Virus record (IMG/VR): IMGVR_UViG_3300021425_000033
Location: 1 to 63,879 of that record
From: a virus
DNA: 63,879 nucleotides
Direction: 5' to 3' (one strand)
Part shown: one piece after another, positions 48,565-59,977 of the stretch
Layout: each line of letters opens with the position of its first letter
How positions within the stretch are numbered: the stretch's first letter is position 1
Notes under the pieces: generated by a model
Database searches by the model: none
What the model was told of the DNA's origin: nothing
The model's input: the letters and a program-made list of their open reading frames with translations, nothing else
Program-made: the position numbers and the translations under genes

Positions 48565-48581
48565 GATAAAAAACTCATAAA

Positions 48582-50135
48582 ATGTCAGCAATTATAACTG
48601 ATCAATTAAGAATACTAAATGCGAAGAATTTTGCTTCTGCAGCAACTTCTTCCACAAATTCTTATTATTCATTTGTAGGTCTTCCTAACGCAACTGATTA
48701 TTCTTCTAGTTGGGATCAAAATCCTCCTGCACCAAAAGATTCTTTTGAACAGGAGGATGACTATTGGGATACTATGATTGCTCTGAAAAAAATTGGAGAA
48801 AGTGATATTCGCCAAGTGATTAGAAAAATCACCTGGACTTCAGGAACTACCTATGACATGTATCGTCATGATATCAGCAGAACAAATACATCAAAACCAT
48901 CTGGAGCAACTAGTTTATATTCGGCAAATTATTATATTGTAAATGAAGATTATAGAGTTTATATCTGCCTCCAAAATGGAACCGATCCAGAAAATCCAAC
49001 AGGAAGACCATCATTAGATCAACCAACTTTTACAGATCTTGAACCAAGAACTGCAGGTGATAGTGGTGATGGATATGTATGGAAGTATCTTTATACCATC
49101 AAACCAAGTGAACTGGTGAAGTTTGATTCGACAAACTTTATGCCTGTTCCAAATAACTGGGCAACAAATTCAACGGATGCAGCAGTAAGAAACAATGCAG
49201 CATCTAGTGGTCAGTTAAAAATTGTAACCATTACAAATCGTGGTGTTGGACTTGGAACTGCAAATAGAACTTATACTAGAGTTCCAATCAAAGGTGATGG
49301 TTCTGGAGCAGAAGCAACTGTTGTTATTAATAATGATTCTAAAGTGGAATCTGTAACAATATCCAAAGGTGGATCTGGATACACTTATGGAACTGTTGAT
49401 TTAGTATCCGGAAACGTCCCAACTGGTTCCACATCTCCAGTCTTTAATGTAATTATTCCTCCTCACGGTGGTCATGGTGCAGACATTTATAGGGAACTTG
49501 GTGCATATAATGTTTTAGTTTATTCTAGAATTGAAAATGATACAGAAAATCCAGATTTTATTACTGGAAACCAAATAGCAAGAGTTGGAATTGTCGAAAA
49601 CCCACAATCATTTGGTTCATCAACCACATTAACATTAGATAAAGCAAGTGCAGCATATGCAGTTAAATTGACTGGAATTGGATATAGTACCGCCACATTT
49701 ACTGCGGATAGCACAGTTACTCAAACAATTGGTATTGGTTCCACTGCGGTTGGTAGAGTCATTTCATATGACCAAAATACTGGTGTTTTAAAGTATTGGC
49801 AGGATAAGAGTTTAGTTGGATTCAATACTGATGGGTCATTGAAAACAAATCCAACATATGGATTCCAACTTAATAGATTTACTGCAACTCCATCCACTGG
49901 AGGATCGGTTAATATAATTGGTGGTAGTGCAACTTTGGGTATTGATACAAATTTTACAGGTATATCTACCCAAATAAATAATAGAACATATTACCTTGGA
50001 CAGTCATTTACCAATGGTGTTTCTAATCCAGAAGTTAAAAAGTATTCTGGAAATATAATTTATGTAGATAATAGACCTTCAATTACTAGGTCTATTAATC
50101 AAAAAGAAGATATTAAAGTTATTTTGCAATTCTAA
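48582..50135 (+). CDS. 8: Baseplate wedge subunit gp8
   Basis: A 517-aa protein of the cyanophage gp8 type. 'NATDYSSSWDQNPPAPKDSF', 'WTSGTTYDMYRHDISR' and 'DSGDGYVWKYLYTIKPSELV' are typical of gp8. In this group gp8 is longer than T4 gp8 (334 aa) because of C-terminal beta modules, including a G-S-G-Y repeat ('KGGSGYTYGTVDLVSGN'). It sits on the wedge periphery. Own late promoter. Confidence 0.92.
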   Translation: MSAIITDQLRILNAKNFASAATSSTNSYYSFVGLPNATDYSSSWDQNPPAPKDSFEQEDDYWDTMIALKKIGESDIRQVIRKITWTSGTTYDMYRHDISRTNTSKPSGATSLYSANYYIVNEDYRVYICLQNGTDPENPTGRPSLDQPTFTDLEPRTAGDSGDGYVWKYLYTIKPSELVKFDSTNFMPVPNNWATNSTDAAVRNNAASSGQLKIVTITNRGVGLGTANRTYTRVPIKGDGSGAEATVVINNDSKVESVTISKGGSGYTYGTVDLVSGNVPTGSTSPVFNVIIPPHGGHGADIYRELGAYNVLVYSRIENDTENPDFITGNQIARVGIVENPQSFGSSTTLTLDKASAAYAVKLTGIGYSTATFTADSTVTQTIGIGSTAVGRVISYDQNTGVLKYWQDKSLVGFNTDGSLKTNPTYGFQLNRFTATPSTGGSVNIIGGSATLGIDTNFTGISTQINNRTYYLGQSFTNGVSNPEVKKYSGNIIYVDNRPSITRSINQKEDIKVILQF

Positions 50136-50141
50136 GGAATC

Positions 50142-53100
50142 ATGCCACAGGAAACTAACCTCAACGTCTCACCCTACTTTGATGATTTTGACCCGTCAAA
50201 AAATTATCATAAGGTTTTATTTAAACCAGGATATCCTGTTCAAGCAAGAGAATTAACAACTATCCAATCGATTCTCCAAGATCAAATTGAAAAGTTTGGA
50301 AATCATGTTTTCAAGGAAGGGGATTCTGTAACAGGTGGTGGCATTCACTATGCAAATACCTTTAACTCAGTATTAATTGAAAGGTCTTTTTCTGGAATTT
50401 CAGTATCTAATTATCTTTCAGACTTACTCAATAAAGTTGTTATTGGTTCAGTTTCTGGAGTAAGAGCAAGAGTAAAAGCATATCTGAATAGATCCGCTTT
50501 TCCAGGAGAACCTTATACTCTTTATGTAAATTACTTAGAAACTTCAAACGATAATGATAAATTTCTCAATGGAGAATCTCTAATCATTGAGAATGGTTTA
50601 TCGAATGACACAATAACAATTCAACCGAATGAAGGTATTGCAACTATTTTACCAGAAAATGCACTATCTACAGGGTCTGCAGTAACTTTAACTTCTGGTG
50701 TTTACTATATTCGTGGGTACTTTATTGATCTGCCAGAACAGACAATAATTCTTGAACCATATAGCAGCATTCCATCATACAGAGTTGGTTTAGAAGTATT
50801 TGAAGAAATTGTAAATTCTGATTCTGATAGTACTTTAAATGATAATGCAAAAGGATTTTCAAATTATACTGCACCTGGAGCTGATAGGTTAAAGATTAGA
50901 GCATTTCTTACCAAGAAACCCATTGATGATGGCATTAAGTATAGTAACTTTATTGAGTTGATGGTTATTCGTGATGGTGAAATCACTCAGGTAAGAAAAA
51001 ATACTGAATATAATGAATTAGCAAAGGAATTTGCTAGAAGAACTTACGACGAATCTGGAGATTATTATGTAATTCCCCCAGGAATACAAGTAAAAGAAAC
51101 TTTAAATAATTTAAAAGGCAATAAAGGAGTATTTTTTGAAAACCAAACAACTTACAACAATAATGTTCCAAGTGATAATCTCGGAACTTATGCGATAAGT
51201 CCAACCAAAGCTTACGTTCAGGGATACGAAGTAGAAAATATTAGTCCAATATATTTGGATTTTCCGAAACCAAGAACTACCAAAACACTTCAAGATCAAA
51301 GTATTAATTATTTGACGGGACCAACATATTCACTAAACAGAGTGAGTGGTTCTCCGATTATTGGAATTTCAACTTCATATACTGTAAGTTTAAGAAGTGA
51401 TAGAATTGGTGCAACAGCAACATCATCCTCAGGTAAAGAAATTGGTCTTGCTAGAGTTTATGATTTTGCATTAGAATCTGGTTCATATGATTCTACAAAT
51501 CCAGATACAAATGTTTGGGATGCATCATTCTATGACATTCAAACCTATACAGAGATAACACTGAATGAACCAATTACATTATCAACACCAACTCATATTA
51601 AAGGTAATTCCAGTGGTGCTGTAGGATTTCTCAGATATTCGGTAACAAATTCCGGAATTATAACAGCATATAACACTAAAGGATTTTTTGCTGTTGGAGA
51701 AAGTTTTATATTTGATGGTATAGAAAACAATAGAGTATCTACTGCGATAACTTCATACTCCACCAGTGATGTAAAATCAGTTTATGGAATTGTTGGAACT
51801 GCTTCAACATTCAACGCGGATGTAATTCAATCTACCTTGAATCAAATTGGACTTGTTAATATTAGTGCATCTAGTGGTGGTGTTAGCACAGTAACAAGTG
51901 CAGATTTATCAAAATATTTCGTTGGAATTGCAACTGTTGGAAACATTGTTGCATATTCAAATCCCGGATTATCAGTTCCAACTTTTTCAAAAGTAACATC
52001 AGTATCACAAAATTCAATTGTAATTTCTGGGATAACAACAGTTTCTGGAGTTTGTGATGGTGGTCTCCCAACAACCACAATTAATCCCAGCGACTTTAGA
52101 GTATTAACCTCCAAATTCCAGTCTTCTGTAGATAATACCTTATACACAGCACTACCAAAGAGAAATGTTGCTTCTATAGATTTAACAACATCCGATTTAC
52201 CAATTAGAAAACAATTTGACGTAACAATTACATCAAGTTCTACTGGAGCAATAACATCAGGATCTGCTGACGAGACTTTCTTACCCTTTGATGAAGAAAG
52301 ATATGTTCTTATTAGATCTGATGGAACTACAGAACCTTTAAGTTCTGATAAGTTTGTATTTACCAGTGGTGGGGCAACATTAACAATTAATGGATTGGGA
52401 ACAGATAGTCCTGCAAAATTGATTGCGACTTTAAGAAAAACTAATGTAAAGTCAAAAATTAAAAATAGAAATAGAGTTAAGACTATAGTAGTTGAAAAAT
52501 CCAAATATTCACAATCAGGTATTGGTGCATCTACTTTAAATGATGGACTGACTTTTGGTTCTGGATATGGGACTAGAGTTCAAGATGAAGAAATTTGTCT
52601 TTTAGTTCCAGACGTTTTTAAGATTCATGGAGTTTTTGAATCAAGTGGAACTTCTGATGCATCACTACCAACATTAACTTTAACATCTTTAAGTGGTCCA
52701 ACAAATAAAACAGGTGATCTTTTAGTTGGAGAAGAATTTGTTGGAAAAGATAACAAATTTGTTGGACTTTATGCTGGAAAAGTTGATGATCTAACAATCA
52801 ATTTTATATCATTAAATTCAAATAATTTTGTGACGGGTGAAGTAATTACATTTAAGGAATCTGGCATAACTGCAGTAATAACTGACAGTAGCATCGGTGA
52901 TAATAATATCACTTCAAACTTTACATTTGATAATGGACGAAGAGATACAATCTATGATTATTCTAGAATAATCAGAAAACCATCTTCTAAAGAACCAACA
53001 AGAAGATTGAAAATTGTATTTGAGTATGCAGATTTTTCATCTTCAGATACTGGAGATATCACTACAGTAAATTCTTATGAACAGTTTGATTATTGTGACT

Positions 53101-56100
53101 TACCATTTATTAATTCTATAAGAACATCAGATATTATTGACATTAGACCAAGAGTATCCGAGTTTACTTCATCAACATTGTCTCCATTTGAATTCCAAGC
53201 AAGAGACTTTACTTCACAAGGAAATTCTGCCTCAAATGTTCTTGCATCAGACGAATCTATTCTTTTAGATTATTCATTCTATCTACCAAGAATTGATAAA
53301 ATTTTCTTGAGCAAAGATGGAGTATTCCAATTAGTAAATGGAACACCAGAAGAAACTCCACTACCTCCAAATATTATCGAAAACACCTTAGAGGTTGCAA
53401 CTTTAACTTTACCAGCTTATCTCTGTGACATTGATGAAGTGAGTGTTAGTTTGAAACAGCACAAAAGATATAGAATGTCTGATATTAGTAATCTTGAGAC
53501 TAGGATTAAGAATTTGGAGTTTTATACCTCACTTTCCCTTTTAGAATCTGATACGTCTAATCTTTATATTAGAGATGCTGATGGATTAAATAGATTTAAA
53601 TCAGGTTTCGTTGTTGATGATTTCTCATCAACAACCTCACAAATTAAAAAGACAATTGTTAAAAATAGTATTGATGTTAAAAATTCCGAATTAAGACCTT
53701 CACACTACACCACAGAACTTGATTTGGTTCTTGGATCAAATGCTTTAATTGGAATTGGAACAGCTGCAAGTCCACAAATTGATCAAAGATTTGTTACAGA
53801 TCTAGACGGCGTTGGTGTAAGAAGAACTGGTAGGGTTTTAACTCTTGAATATGGTGAGGTTCAATATATATCTCAACCATTTGCAACAAGAGTTGAAAAT
53901 GTAACTCCATTCTTAGTCAATTATTACTATGGAACAATTGAACTTAATCCATCATCTGATGTTTGGGTAGATACTACAAGACTTTCGGCAAAAACAACAT
54001 CTGTTGAGGGAAATTACAACTCAACTATTTCTCAGTTAACTGCTGGTGGATTTGATCCTCAAACTGGATATGGTCCTGTAACTTGGGGATCTTGGGAAAC
54101 CACTTGGACTGGAGAGAATGTTAAAAATTATTCTGAGGAGTCTTGGGTAGGAACGCTTGGAACTAGAACAGACTTTCAAACAGTTACAAAAACCGGAACA
54201 AAAACCAGAACTGGAACAAGACAAATATTCAAAGAAACGTTTGATAATATCAGTCTTGGAGATTCTGTAGTAAGCACACAGTTAATTCCTTTTGCAAGAT
54301 CTAGAAATATTGAGTTTATCTCAAAGAGATTAAAACCAATCACAAGAGTTTATGGTTTCTTTGATGGAATTGATATTAGTCAATATATTGTTCCAAAGTT
54401 GATGGAAATAAGTATGGTTTCTGGATCTTTCCAGGTCGGAGAAACTGTAAAGGGAGAAGTTCAAAATGGACCATCTATAACCTTTAGAGTTGCTCAACAA
54501 AATCATAAGTATGGTCCATACAATAATCCAACTGACGTATATACGAACAACCCATACGATAGAAATCAAACCGTACCAGGTTCATACTCTTCAACTTCAA
54601 CTTTAATCAACGTTGATACATTTAGTTTGTCCGAAAAGGTTCAAAATCAATTCTTTGGTTATATTCAAGTTGGAATGAAATTAAAGGGACAAACAAGTGG
54701 AGCTCAAGCAACTATATCTAATATTAGATTAGTTACTGATAATGTAGGAACTGTAATGGGATGTATCTATATTCCAGATCCAAACATCGACACTAATCCC
54801 AAATTTGAATCCGGAACTAAACTTTTTAGACTTACTAGTAGCAATACAAATGCACAAATTCCAGGATTTGTTTCCACTAGTGCGGAAGAAAGGTTTGAAT
54901 CCAAAGGATCTTTAAATAAAGTTCAAGAAAATATTCTTTCTGTTAGAAGTGTTAGATTCGAAACTAAGTCCCAACAAGAGTCTAATTCTACAAGCACAAC
55001 TAATACTTCAGTTGTTGGAGTCACTCTGGTTGGAACTCAACAACCACCAATACCAGGACCACCAGGACCACCAGGACCACGAGGTGAGAGAGGTATCCAA
55101 GGTATTCAAGGACCACAAGGTGAGAGAGGACCACAAGGTGAGAGAGGTATCCAAGGTGAGAGAGGTATCCAAGGTATTCAAGGAGCAACAGGAGCAACAG
55201 GAGAAACAGGAGCAACAGGAGCAACAGGAGCAACAGGAGCAACAGGAGCAACAGGAGCAACAGGAGCAACAGGAGAAACTATTACTATTTTCCCTCCACC
55301 ACCACCACCGCCGCCAGAGCCAGCTGGACAAGAAATTTTTGTTCCGGTCACTGCAGTAACTGAAGATACTGTGGATCCAGGTTCATCAAATGTTGACCAA
55401 TTTGTACTAAAATCTGTCCAGCAGGCATATGTTGATTATCTTGGAAGAAGACCAGAAACTGGTGGAGAACAATATTGGTCTACTACAAGATTTAATGAAC
55501 TTAGGGCACAGGGAAAAACTGTTTTAGATGCTGTTAGTCAAATTCAAACAGAAATTGCTAATGAACCAGAAGCAACCATCCTCGGAAAAGGAGTAATTGC
55601 TCAACAACAACCAGCTTATCAAATCTCTCAGACTGTTACAACTCCAGGAACTACTTTAACTAGTCGAGCAGTTTCTTCTGGAACAATTACTCAAACTAAT
55701 GCAGATAGTGCTCTTGTTGCTGCTGCTTATCAAAAATTCCTTGGAAGGGAAGCTGCCCCACAAGAAATTAATAATTGGTTGGGAGAAGCTTCTGCGGGAA
55801 GAGTGCAGGGTGTTCGTGGTATTTTAGAAAGTATTAAAATTATTGCTGAACGAGATTTTGGTTATGGTAAGAGTTCTTGTATATTAGATCCACTTGCACA
55901 GTCATTCTTCATTGAAGATAAATCTGGAATTTTTGTTACTTCTATTGATTTGTTCTTCAGATCAAAAGATGAAACATTACCTGTCATTGTACAATTACGT
56001 CCAATGAAACTTGGACTTCCTACTGAACAAATATATCCTTTTAGTGAAGTTGTAATTGACGCAAAATACGTAAATGTTTCTGAAGATGGTAGTCTTAAGA

Positions 56101-58346
56101 CAAGAATTGTATTCGAATCTCCAGTTTATCTTACCGGAGAACAGTATCATTCTCTGGTTGTTCTTTCAACAAGTAATGAATATACAATTTGGATTTCAAG
56201 ACTTGGTGAAATAGATATTTCTACCGCAAATCAGGCAGAATCTAGACAAGTTGTTGTTACATCACAACCGACACTTGGATCTCTGTTTAAATCTCAAAAT
56301 GGTTCAACTTGGAATGCAAGTCAATATGAGGATATTAAGTTTACATTAAATCGTGCAGTATTTACGAGTAGCGGAAATGTCAACTTCTATAACCCTGTTC
56401 TTGATATTGATAGTGATCAGACACCATTCTTACTTAAAGATGCTTTAGAACTTTCTTCCAAGAAAATTCGAGTTGGGTTGGGATCTACAGTACAAGATTC
56501 TGGACTTACTTTAGGAAATACGATAACTCAATTGGGTTCAAATGCTAGTGGAATTTATGTTGGTTCCGCAGGAACTGCTACTGGACCTTTAACTATAACC
56601 AATTCCGGTATAGGATATACACCTTCATCTGGTTCTACAGTATATTCCAATGTTTCTTTGACAAATATTACTGGATCTGGAAGAGATGCAACAGCAAACA
56701 TTACAATTAGTAATGGTGTTGCAATTGCAGCTACAATTTCTAATGGTGGAACTGGTTATTCAGTTGGTGACGTATTAACAGCAACTCAAATCGGAATTAC
56801 ATCTCTTGGAAGAAATCTTAGACTTTCAGTTACTGATATAACTGGAATTAATGAACTTGTTTTGGATAATGTTCAGGGAGATTTCTTAGTTGGTGCTGGT
56901 GGGACTGTAAGATATACCAACAATTTGGGAGTAACAACAACCTTAAATGCAAGCACTGGTGGGAATGTCTTGATTCCAGTAGCACCAACTGTTGTTACTG
57001 ATGGTTTGCATATCAAGGTAAATCAAAAAAATCATGGTATGCACTCAACTCTCAATAGAGTCCAAATATCAAATGTTATCAGTGATGTTACTCCAACAAA
57101 ACTGATTGCAGATTATGAATCAACCTCAACTTCAACTATACTTATTGCAGATTCTACAAACTTTGGAACATTTGAAAATGTTGGGGTTGGAACAACAAAT
57201 CCAGGTTATGCAAGAATTGGTCAAGAAATTATTTCTTACACTGGAGTTTCTACCAATTCACTTATTGGAATCACAAGATCTGTTGATTCAACTCTTGCAT
57301 TTAATTACACTACAGGAGATTTTGTTTACAAATATGAGTTAGATGGTGTTTCTCTGAGAAGAATTAACAAAGTTCATAATCTCTTAGATTCAACAGTGTC
57401 CGATTCTATTGATCTTGATTATTATAACATTAAACTGGATATGTCAACAAATGGAATCGATAGATCAGTTGGAACAAGTTTACCAAAACTTTATCTGAAT
57501 GAAACCAAATCTACTGGTGGAAATAAGATTAAGTCCACAGAAAACATTCAATATGAGGTTATAACTCCAATAGTCGAAAATATAACTCCTGCAGGAACAA
57601 ATATTAGTGCTTCTATTAGAACAATAGGTGGAACAAGTGTTAATGGTTCCGAAATTTCCTTTACCGATAAAGGGTTTGAAAATATTACTCTGAAAGGAGT
57701 AAATTACTTAAGTTCTCCAAGATTGATTGCTTCCAGAGTCAATGAGACAAATTCACTGACAACTTTACCCGGAAACAGATCCTTTACAATGGAATTGAAC
57801 CTCAATACCACAAACCCCTCACTATCTCCTGTTGTTGACTTGCATCGTGTTGCAATGATCCTCACTTCCAATAGAGTCAATCAACCAATCACAAATTACA
57901 TAACTGATAACAGAACTTCAGACATAATTAACGATCCTAATGCATTTGTTTATGTAATAAATCCAATTTCTCTTGAATCTCCCGCAACATCGATTAAACT
58001 CTATCTTTCTGCATATCTGAATGTCTATAATGATGTGAGAGCTTTCTACGCAATTGCAAAAGATTCATCTGAAGAATTAATTTATTATCCTTTCCCAGGA
58101 TATTCAAATCTTCTTCAATCTGGTCAAGTTATCGATATCTCAAATAGTGATGGATCTTCAGACAAGTTTGTACCAAAATCCGACACTTTGGCATTGATTA
58201 GTGATCAAGCACAATTTACGGATATTGAGTTCACAATTGACAACTTGCCAACATTTAGATACTTTAGTGTCAAGATTGTTGGAACTTCAACAAATCAAGC
58301 ATATCCACCTAGACTTAGAGATCTTAGAACTATTGCTCTCGCATAA
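50142..58346 (+). CDS. Giant fibre/baseplate protein with DUF4815, collagen-like and DUF4214 segments
   Basis: A 2734-aa protein. The start ('[20 protein letters not shown]', '[20 protein letters not shown]') is a DUF4815-type phage structural domain. Residues about 1638-1713 are collagen-like G-X-Y triplets (55053-55280), followed by a poly-Pro hinge. Two DUF4214-like units follow (about 1752-1812 '[18 protein letters not shown]' and 1856-1910 '[18 protein letters not shown]'). The C-terminal 800 residues are beta-rich, with a G-x-G-Y repeat and an I-G-Q-E-I-I-S-Y-T module. It occupies the gp9/gp10 place and is probably a long appendage or tail-fibre attachment protein. AAGGA RBS, no late promoter of its own. 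Confidence 0.85.
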   Translation: MPQETNLNVSPYFDDFDPSKNYHKVLFKPGYPVQARELTTIQSILQDQIEKFGNHVFKEGDSVTGGGIHYANTFNSVLIERSFSGISVSNYLSDLLNKVVIGSVSGVRARVKAYLNRSAFPGEPYTLYVNYLETSNDNDKFLNGESLIIENGLSNDTITIQPNEGIATILPENALSTGSAVTLTSGVYYIRGYFIDLPEQTIILEPYSSIPSYRVGLEVFEEIVNSDSDSTLNDNAKGFSNYTAPGADRLKIRAFLTKKPIDDGIKYSNFIELMVIRDGEITQVRKNTEYNELAKEFARRTYDESGDYYVIPPGIQVKETLNNLKGNKGVFFENQTTYNNNVPSDNLGTYAISPTKAYVQGYEVENISPIYLDFPKPRTTKTLQDQSINYLTGPTYSLNRVSGSPIIGISTSYTVSLRSDRIGATATSSSGKEIGLARVYDFALESGSYDSTNPDTNVWDASFYDIQTYTEITLNEPITLSTPTHIKGNSSGAVGFLRYSVTNSGIITAYNTKGFFAVGESFIFDGIENNRVSTAITSYSTSDVKSVYGIVGTASTFNADVIQSTLNQIGLVNISASSGGVSTVTSADLSKYFVGIATVGNIVAYSNPGLSVPTFSKVTSVSQNSIVISGITTVSGVCDGGLPTTTINPSDFRVLTSKFQSSVDNTLYTALPKRNVASIDLTTSDLPIRKQFDVTITSSSTGAITSGSADETFLPFDEERYVLIRSDGTTEPLSSDKFVFTSGGATLTINGLGTDSPAKLIATLRKTNVKSKIKNRNRVKTIVVEKSKYSQSGIGASTLNDGLTFGSGYGTRVQDEEICLLVPDVFKIHGVFESSGTSDASLPTLTLTSLSGPTNKTGDLLVGEEFVGKDNKFVGLYAGKVDDLTINFISLNSNNFVTGEVITFKESGITAVITDSSIGDNNITSNFTFDNGRRDTIYDYSRIIRKPSSKEPTRRLKIVFEYADFSSSDTGDITTVNSYEQFDYCDLPFINSIRTSDIIDIRPRVSEFTSSTLSPFEFQARDFTSQGNSASNVLASDESILLDYSFYLPRIDKIFLSKDGVFQLVNGTPEETPLPPNIIENTLEVATLTLPAYLCDIDEVSVSLKQHKRYRMSDISNLETRIKNLEFYTSLSLLESDTSNLYIRDADGLNRFKSGFVVDDFSSTTSQIKKTIVKNSIDVKNSELRPSHYTTELDLVLGSNALIGIGTAASPQIDQRFVTDLDGVGVRRTGRVLTLEYGEVQYISQPFATRVENVTPFLVNYYYGTIELNPSSDVWVDTTRLSAKTTSVEGNYNSTISQLTAGGFDPQTGYGPVTWGSWETTWTGENVKNYSEESWVGTLGTRTDFQTVTKTGTKTRTGTRQIFKETFDNISLGDSVVSTQLIPFARSRNIEFISKRLKPITRVYGFFDGIDISQYIVPKLMEISMVSGSFQVGETVKGEVQNGPSITFRVAQQNHKYGPYNNPTDVYTNNPYDRNQTVPGSYSSTSTLINVDTFSLSEKVQNQFFGYIQVGMKLKGQTSGAQATISNIRLVTDNVGTVMGCIYIPDPNIDTNPKFESGTKLFRLTSSNTNAQIPGFVSTSAEERFESKGSLNKVQENILSVRSVRFETKSQQESNSTSTTNTSVVGVTLVGTQQPPIPGPPGPPGPRGERGIQGIQGPQGERGPQGERGIQGERGIQGIQGATGATGETGATGATGATGATGATGATGATGETITIFPPPPPPPPEPAGQEIFVPVTAVTEDTVDPGSSNVDQFVLKSVQQAYVDYLGRRPETGGEQYWSTTRFNELRAQGKTVLDAVSQIQTEIANEPEATILGKGVIAQQQPAYQISQTVTTPGTTLTSRAVSSGTITQTNADSALVAAAYQKFLGREAAPQEINNWLGEASAGRVQGVRGILESIKIIAERDFGYGKSSCILDPLAQSFFIEDKSGIFVTSIDLFFRSKDETLPVIVQLRPMKLGLPTEQIYPFSEVVIDAKYVNVSEDGSLKTRIVFESPVYLTGEQYHSLVVLSTSNEYTIWISRLGEIDISTANQAESRQVVVTSQPTLGSLFKSQNGSTWNASQYEDIKFTLNRAVFTSSGNVNFYNPVLDIDSDQTPFLLKDALELSSKKIRVGLGSTVQDSGLTLGNTITQLGSNASGIYVGSAGTATGPLTITNSGIGYTPSSGSTVYSNVSLTNITGSGRDATANITISNGVAIAATISNGGTGYSVGDVLTATQIGITSLGRNLRLSVTDITGINELVLDNVQGDFLVGAGGTVRYTNNLGVTTTLNASTGGNVLIPVAPTVVTDGLHIKVNQKNHGMHSTLNRVQISNVISDVTPTKLIADYESTSTSTILIADSTNFGTFENVGVGTTNPGYARIGQEIISYTGVSTNSLIGITRSVDSTLAFNYTTGDFVYKYELDGVSLRRINKVHNLLDSTVSDSIDLDYYNIKLDMSTNGIDRSVGTSLPKLYLNETKSTGGNKIKSTENIQYEVITPIVENITPAGTNISASIRTIGGTSVNGSEISFTDKGFENITLKGVNYLSSPRLIASRVNETNSLTTLPGNRSFTMELNLNTTNPSLSPVVDLHRVAMILTSNRVNQPITNYITDNRTSDIINDPNAFVYVINPISLESPATSIKLYLSAYLNVYNDVRAFYAIAKDSSEELIYYPFPGYSNLLQSGQVIDISNSDGSSDKFVPKSDTLALISDQAQFTDIEFTIDNLPTFRYFSVKIVGTSTNQAYPPRLRDLRTIALA
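55053..55280 (+). repeat. Collagen-like G-X-Y tract with 9-bp tandem array
   Basis: The first half encodes P-G-P-P and G-E-R/G-I-Q triplets. From 55182 to 55280 eleven 9-bp units (GGAGCAACA or GGAGAAACA) encode G-A-T or G-E-T. The unit is a multiple of 3, so slippage would change length without shifting frame. Confidence 0.92.
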
Positions 58347-58348
58347 TT

Positions 58349-58576
58349 ATGGATTACGCAAAAGTAGAGGGTCACGTAAATCTAGTACGTGACCAAAAAA
58401 CAAAAGCAATTTTAAATACAGACATGAATGAATATAACAATTATATTGCACTTAGAAACTCAAAACAAAATGACTCAAATAAAATAAAAAATATTGAGGG
58501 TGAAATGGAAACTGTAAAGAATGAACTGGGTGAGATTAAGAGTTTACTAAAGGAGTTAATTAATGGATCCAGATAA
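58349..58576 (+). CDS. Small conserved structural-region protein
   Basis: A 75-aa protein with a Leu/Ile/Lys-rich C-terminal coiled coil ('KNIEGEMETVKNELGEIKSL'). Two bases after the giant gene stop. It overlaps the next ORF by 14 bp. Cyanophages often carry such a short protein before gp13; role unknown. Confidence 0.72.
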   Translation: MDYAKVEGHVNLVRDQKTKAILNTDMNEYNNYIALRNSKQNDSNKIKNIEGEMETVKNELGEIKSLLKELINGSR

Positions 58577-58727
58577 AATTATTTTGGAAGACATCAATAA
58601 AATGTTTGAATATGAAAAACTTGCAAGAGACATAGATAGTATAGATAATATTGATATTTTGAGAAATTATTCAAAATCATATATCAAACTTTACTTAAAA
58701 CAACAAGAAGTTGTATCTAAATTCTAA
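58563..58727 (+). CDS. Small helical protein
   Basis: A 54-aa protein ('DKIILEDINKMFEYEKLARD', 'IDILRNYSKSYIKLYLK'). It overlaps both neighbours (14 bp and TAATG). The same order of small proteins before gp13 supports it as real. Function unknown. Confidence 0.68.
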   Translation: MDPDKIILEDINKMFEYEKLARDIDSIDNIDILRNYSKSYIKLYLKQQEVVSKF

Positions 58728-59113
58728 TGGCAACTCACACAATTACCTTTGATCCAACCTCTGGTGTTGCTTACGGGGCAAATCTTGTAATTAACACGGG
58801 ATCAACTTTTACTGATAGTTTTACCGTAAAAACTACATCAGGATCTGCTTTCAATTTTGATGGATGGACTGGTTCATCACAGATGGCAAAAAGTGTTTCT
58901 ATTGGTTCATCGATGTATGCAGTAGCAACTTTTAATGTTGGTTTTACAAGTGCTGTTGAGGGTAAATTTAATTTATCATTGGGCAGCACTGCAACAAGAT
59001 CTTTGAATGAAGGTAGATACGTATATGATGTTCTTGTAAGTTCTGGATCTACTGTTTATAGACTTGCAAGTGGAAATGCTTTAGTTATTTCTGGAATATC
59101 TTCTGCACCATAA
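58727..59113 (+). CDS. Small virion protein-like (BppU-N/Ig-like beta domain)
   Basis: A 128-aa protein. 'SGVAYGANLVINTGSTFTDS' followed by 'FTVKTTSGSAFNFDGWTGSS' gives the D-x-F-x-(V/F)-x-T pattern of the small beta domain found at the N-terminus of baseplate upper proteins and Ig-like phage proteins. The rest is a regular beta sandwich. It lies between fibre and neck genes, so a decoration or fibre-attachment role is likely. Confidence 0.65.
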   Translation: MATHTITFDPTSGVAYGANLVINTGSTFTDSFTVKTTSGSAFNFDGWTGSSQMAKSVSIGSSMYAVATFNVGFTSAVEGKFNLSLGSTATRSLNEGRYVYDVLVSSGSTVYRLASGNALVISGISSAP

Positions 59114-59116
59114 ATA
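59109..59116 (+). promoter_or_regulatory. Late promoter (CATAAATA)
   Basis: NATAAATA at the end of the previous gene, 22 bp before the gp13 ATG. Confidence 0.8.
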
Positions 59117-59137
59117 CCTTAAGGGGTAAATAGATAA

Positions 59138-59977
59138 ATGGCACAACCATCCAGTAGACAAGAATTAATTGATTATTGCAAAAGGAAACTGGGTGCTCCA
59201 GTTCTGGAAATTAATGTTGCGGATGAGCAAATTGAAGACTTGGTAGATGACGCCATTCAGTTTTTTCAAGAAAGACATTTTGATGGAGTATACCCAACTT
59301 TTTTAAAATATCAAATTACCGAAGACGATATTAATAGAGGTAAGGCACAACCAACATCTGGAGTTGGAATTAGCACAATAACAGTAAACCATAATGTTGG
59401 ACAAACTACTCAGTTTAATTTTTATGAAGGTGGAAATTATCTACAGATTCCACCTTCAGTAATTGGGGTAAATAAAATATTTCACTTTGATGGGACCAAT
59501 ACAATCACTAACAATATGTTTAGTGTGAAGTATCAGTTGTTCTTGAATGACATTTATTACTGGGGATCAACTGAACTTTTAACTTATGCGATGGTAAAAA
59601 CTTACTTGGAAGACATTGAGTTTTTACTTACAACACAAAAACAAATTAGATTTAACAAGAGACAAGATCGTTTATACTTAGATATTGATTGGGATTCAGT
59701 GACTGCAGGCACTTACTTAATTATAGATTGTTACAGAACCTTAGATCCAAGTGATTATTCTAGAGTATGGAATGATTCATTTTTAAAGATGTATTTAACT
59801 TCTCTCATCAAAAAACAATGGGGACAGAATTTAATAAAATTCCAAGGAGTTAAACTTCCAGGTGGTATTGAATTGAACGGAAGACAAATTTATGATGATG
59901 CACAAAAAGAACTTGAAGATATTATGGAAAAAATGTCCAATACATACGAATTACCACCATTAGATATGATTGGATAA
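59138..59977 (+). CDS. 13: Neck protein gp13
   Basis: A 279-aa protein of normal T4-like size. 'SSRQELIDYCKRKLGAPVLE', 'NVADEQIEDLVDDAIQFFQE' is the gp13 N-terminus in cyanophages. The rest has a helical and beta pattern with conserved aromatic residues. It forms the neck with gp14 and joins the head to the tail. Own late promoter; 8-bp overlap with gp14. Confidence 0.94.
   Translation: MAQPSSRQELIDYCKRKLGAPVLEINVADEQIEDLVDDAIQFFQERHFDGVYPTFLKYQITEDDINRGKAQPTSGVGISTITVNHNVGQTTQFNFYEGGNYLQIPPSVIGVNKIFHFDGTNTITNNMFSVKYQLFLNDIYYWGSTELLTYAMVKTYLEDIEFLLTTQKQIRFNKRQDRLYLDIDWDSVTAGTYLIIDCYRTLDPSDYSRVWNDSFLKMYLTSLIKKQWGQNLIKFQGVKLPGGIELNGRQIYDDAQKELEDIMEKMSNTYELPPLDMIG

Noticed and set aside
51842-52504. 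Minus-strand ORF of 220 codons
   Set aside because: Within the 2734-aa structural gene; hydrophobic composition is the mirror of Ser/Thr-rich codons.
55008-55359. ORFs in other frames rich in Cys/Ser or Gln/Glu
   Set aside because: Created by reading the collagen-like 9-bp repeat out of frame or on the other strand.
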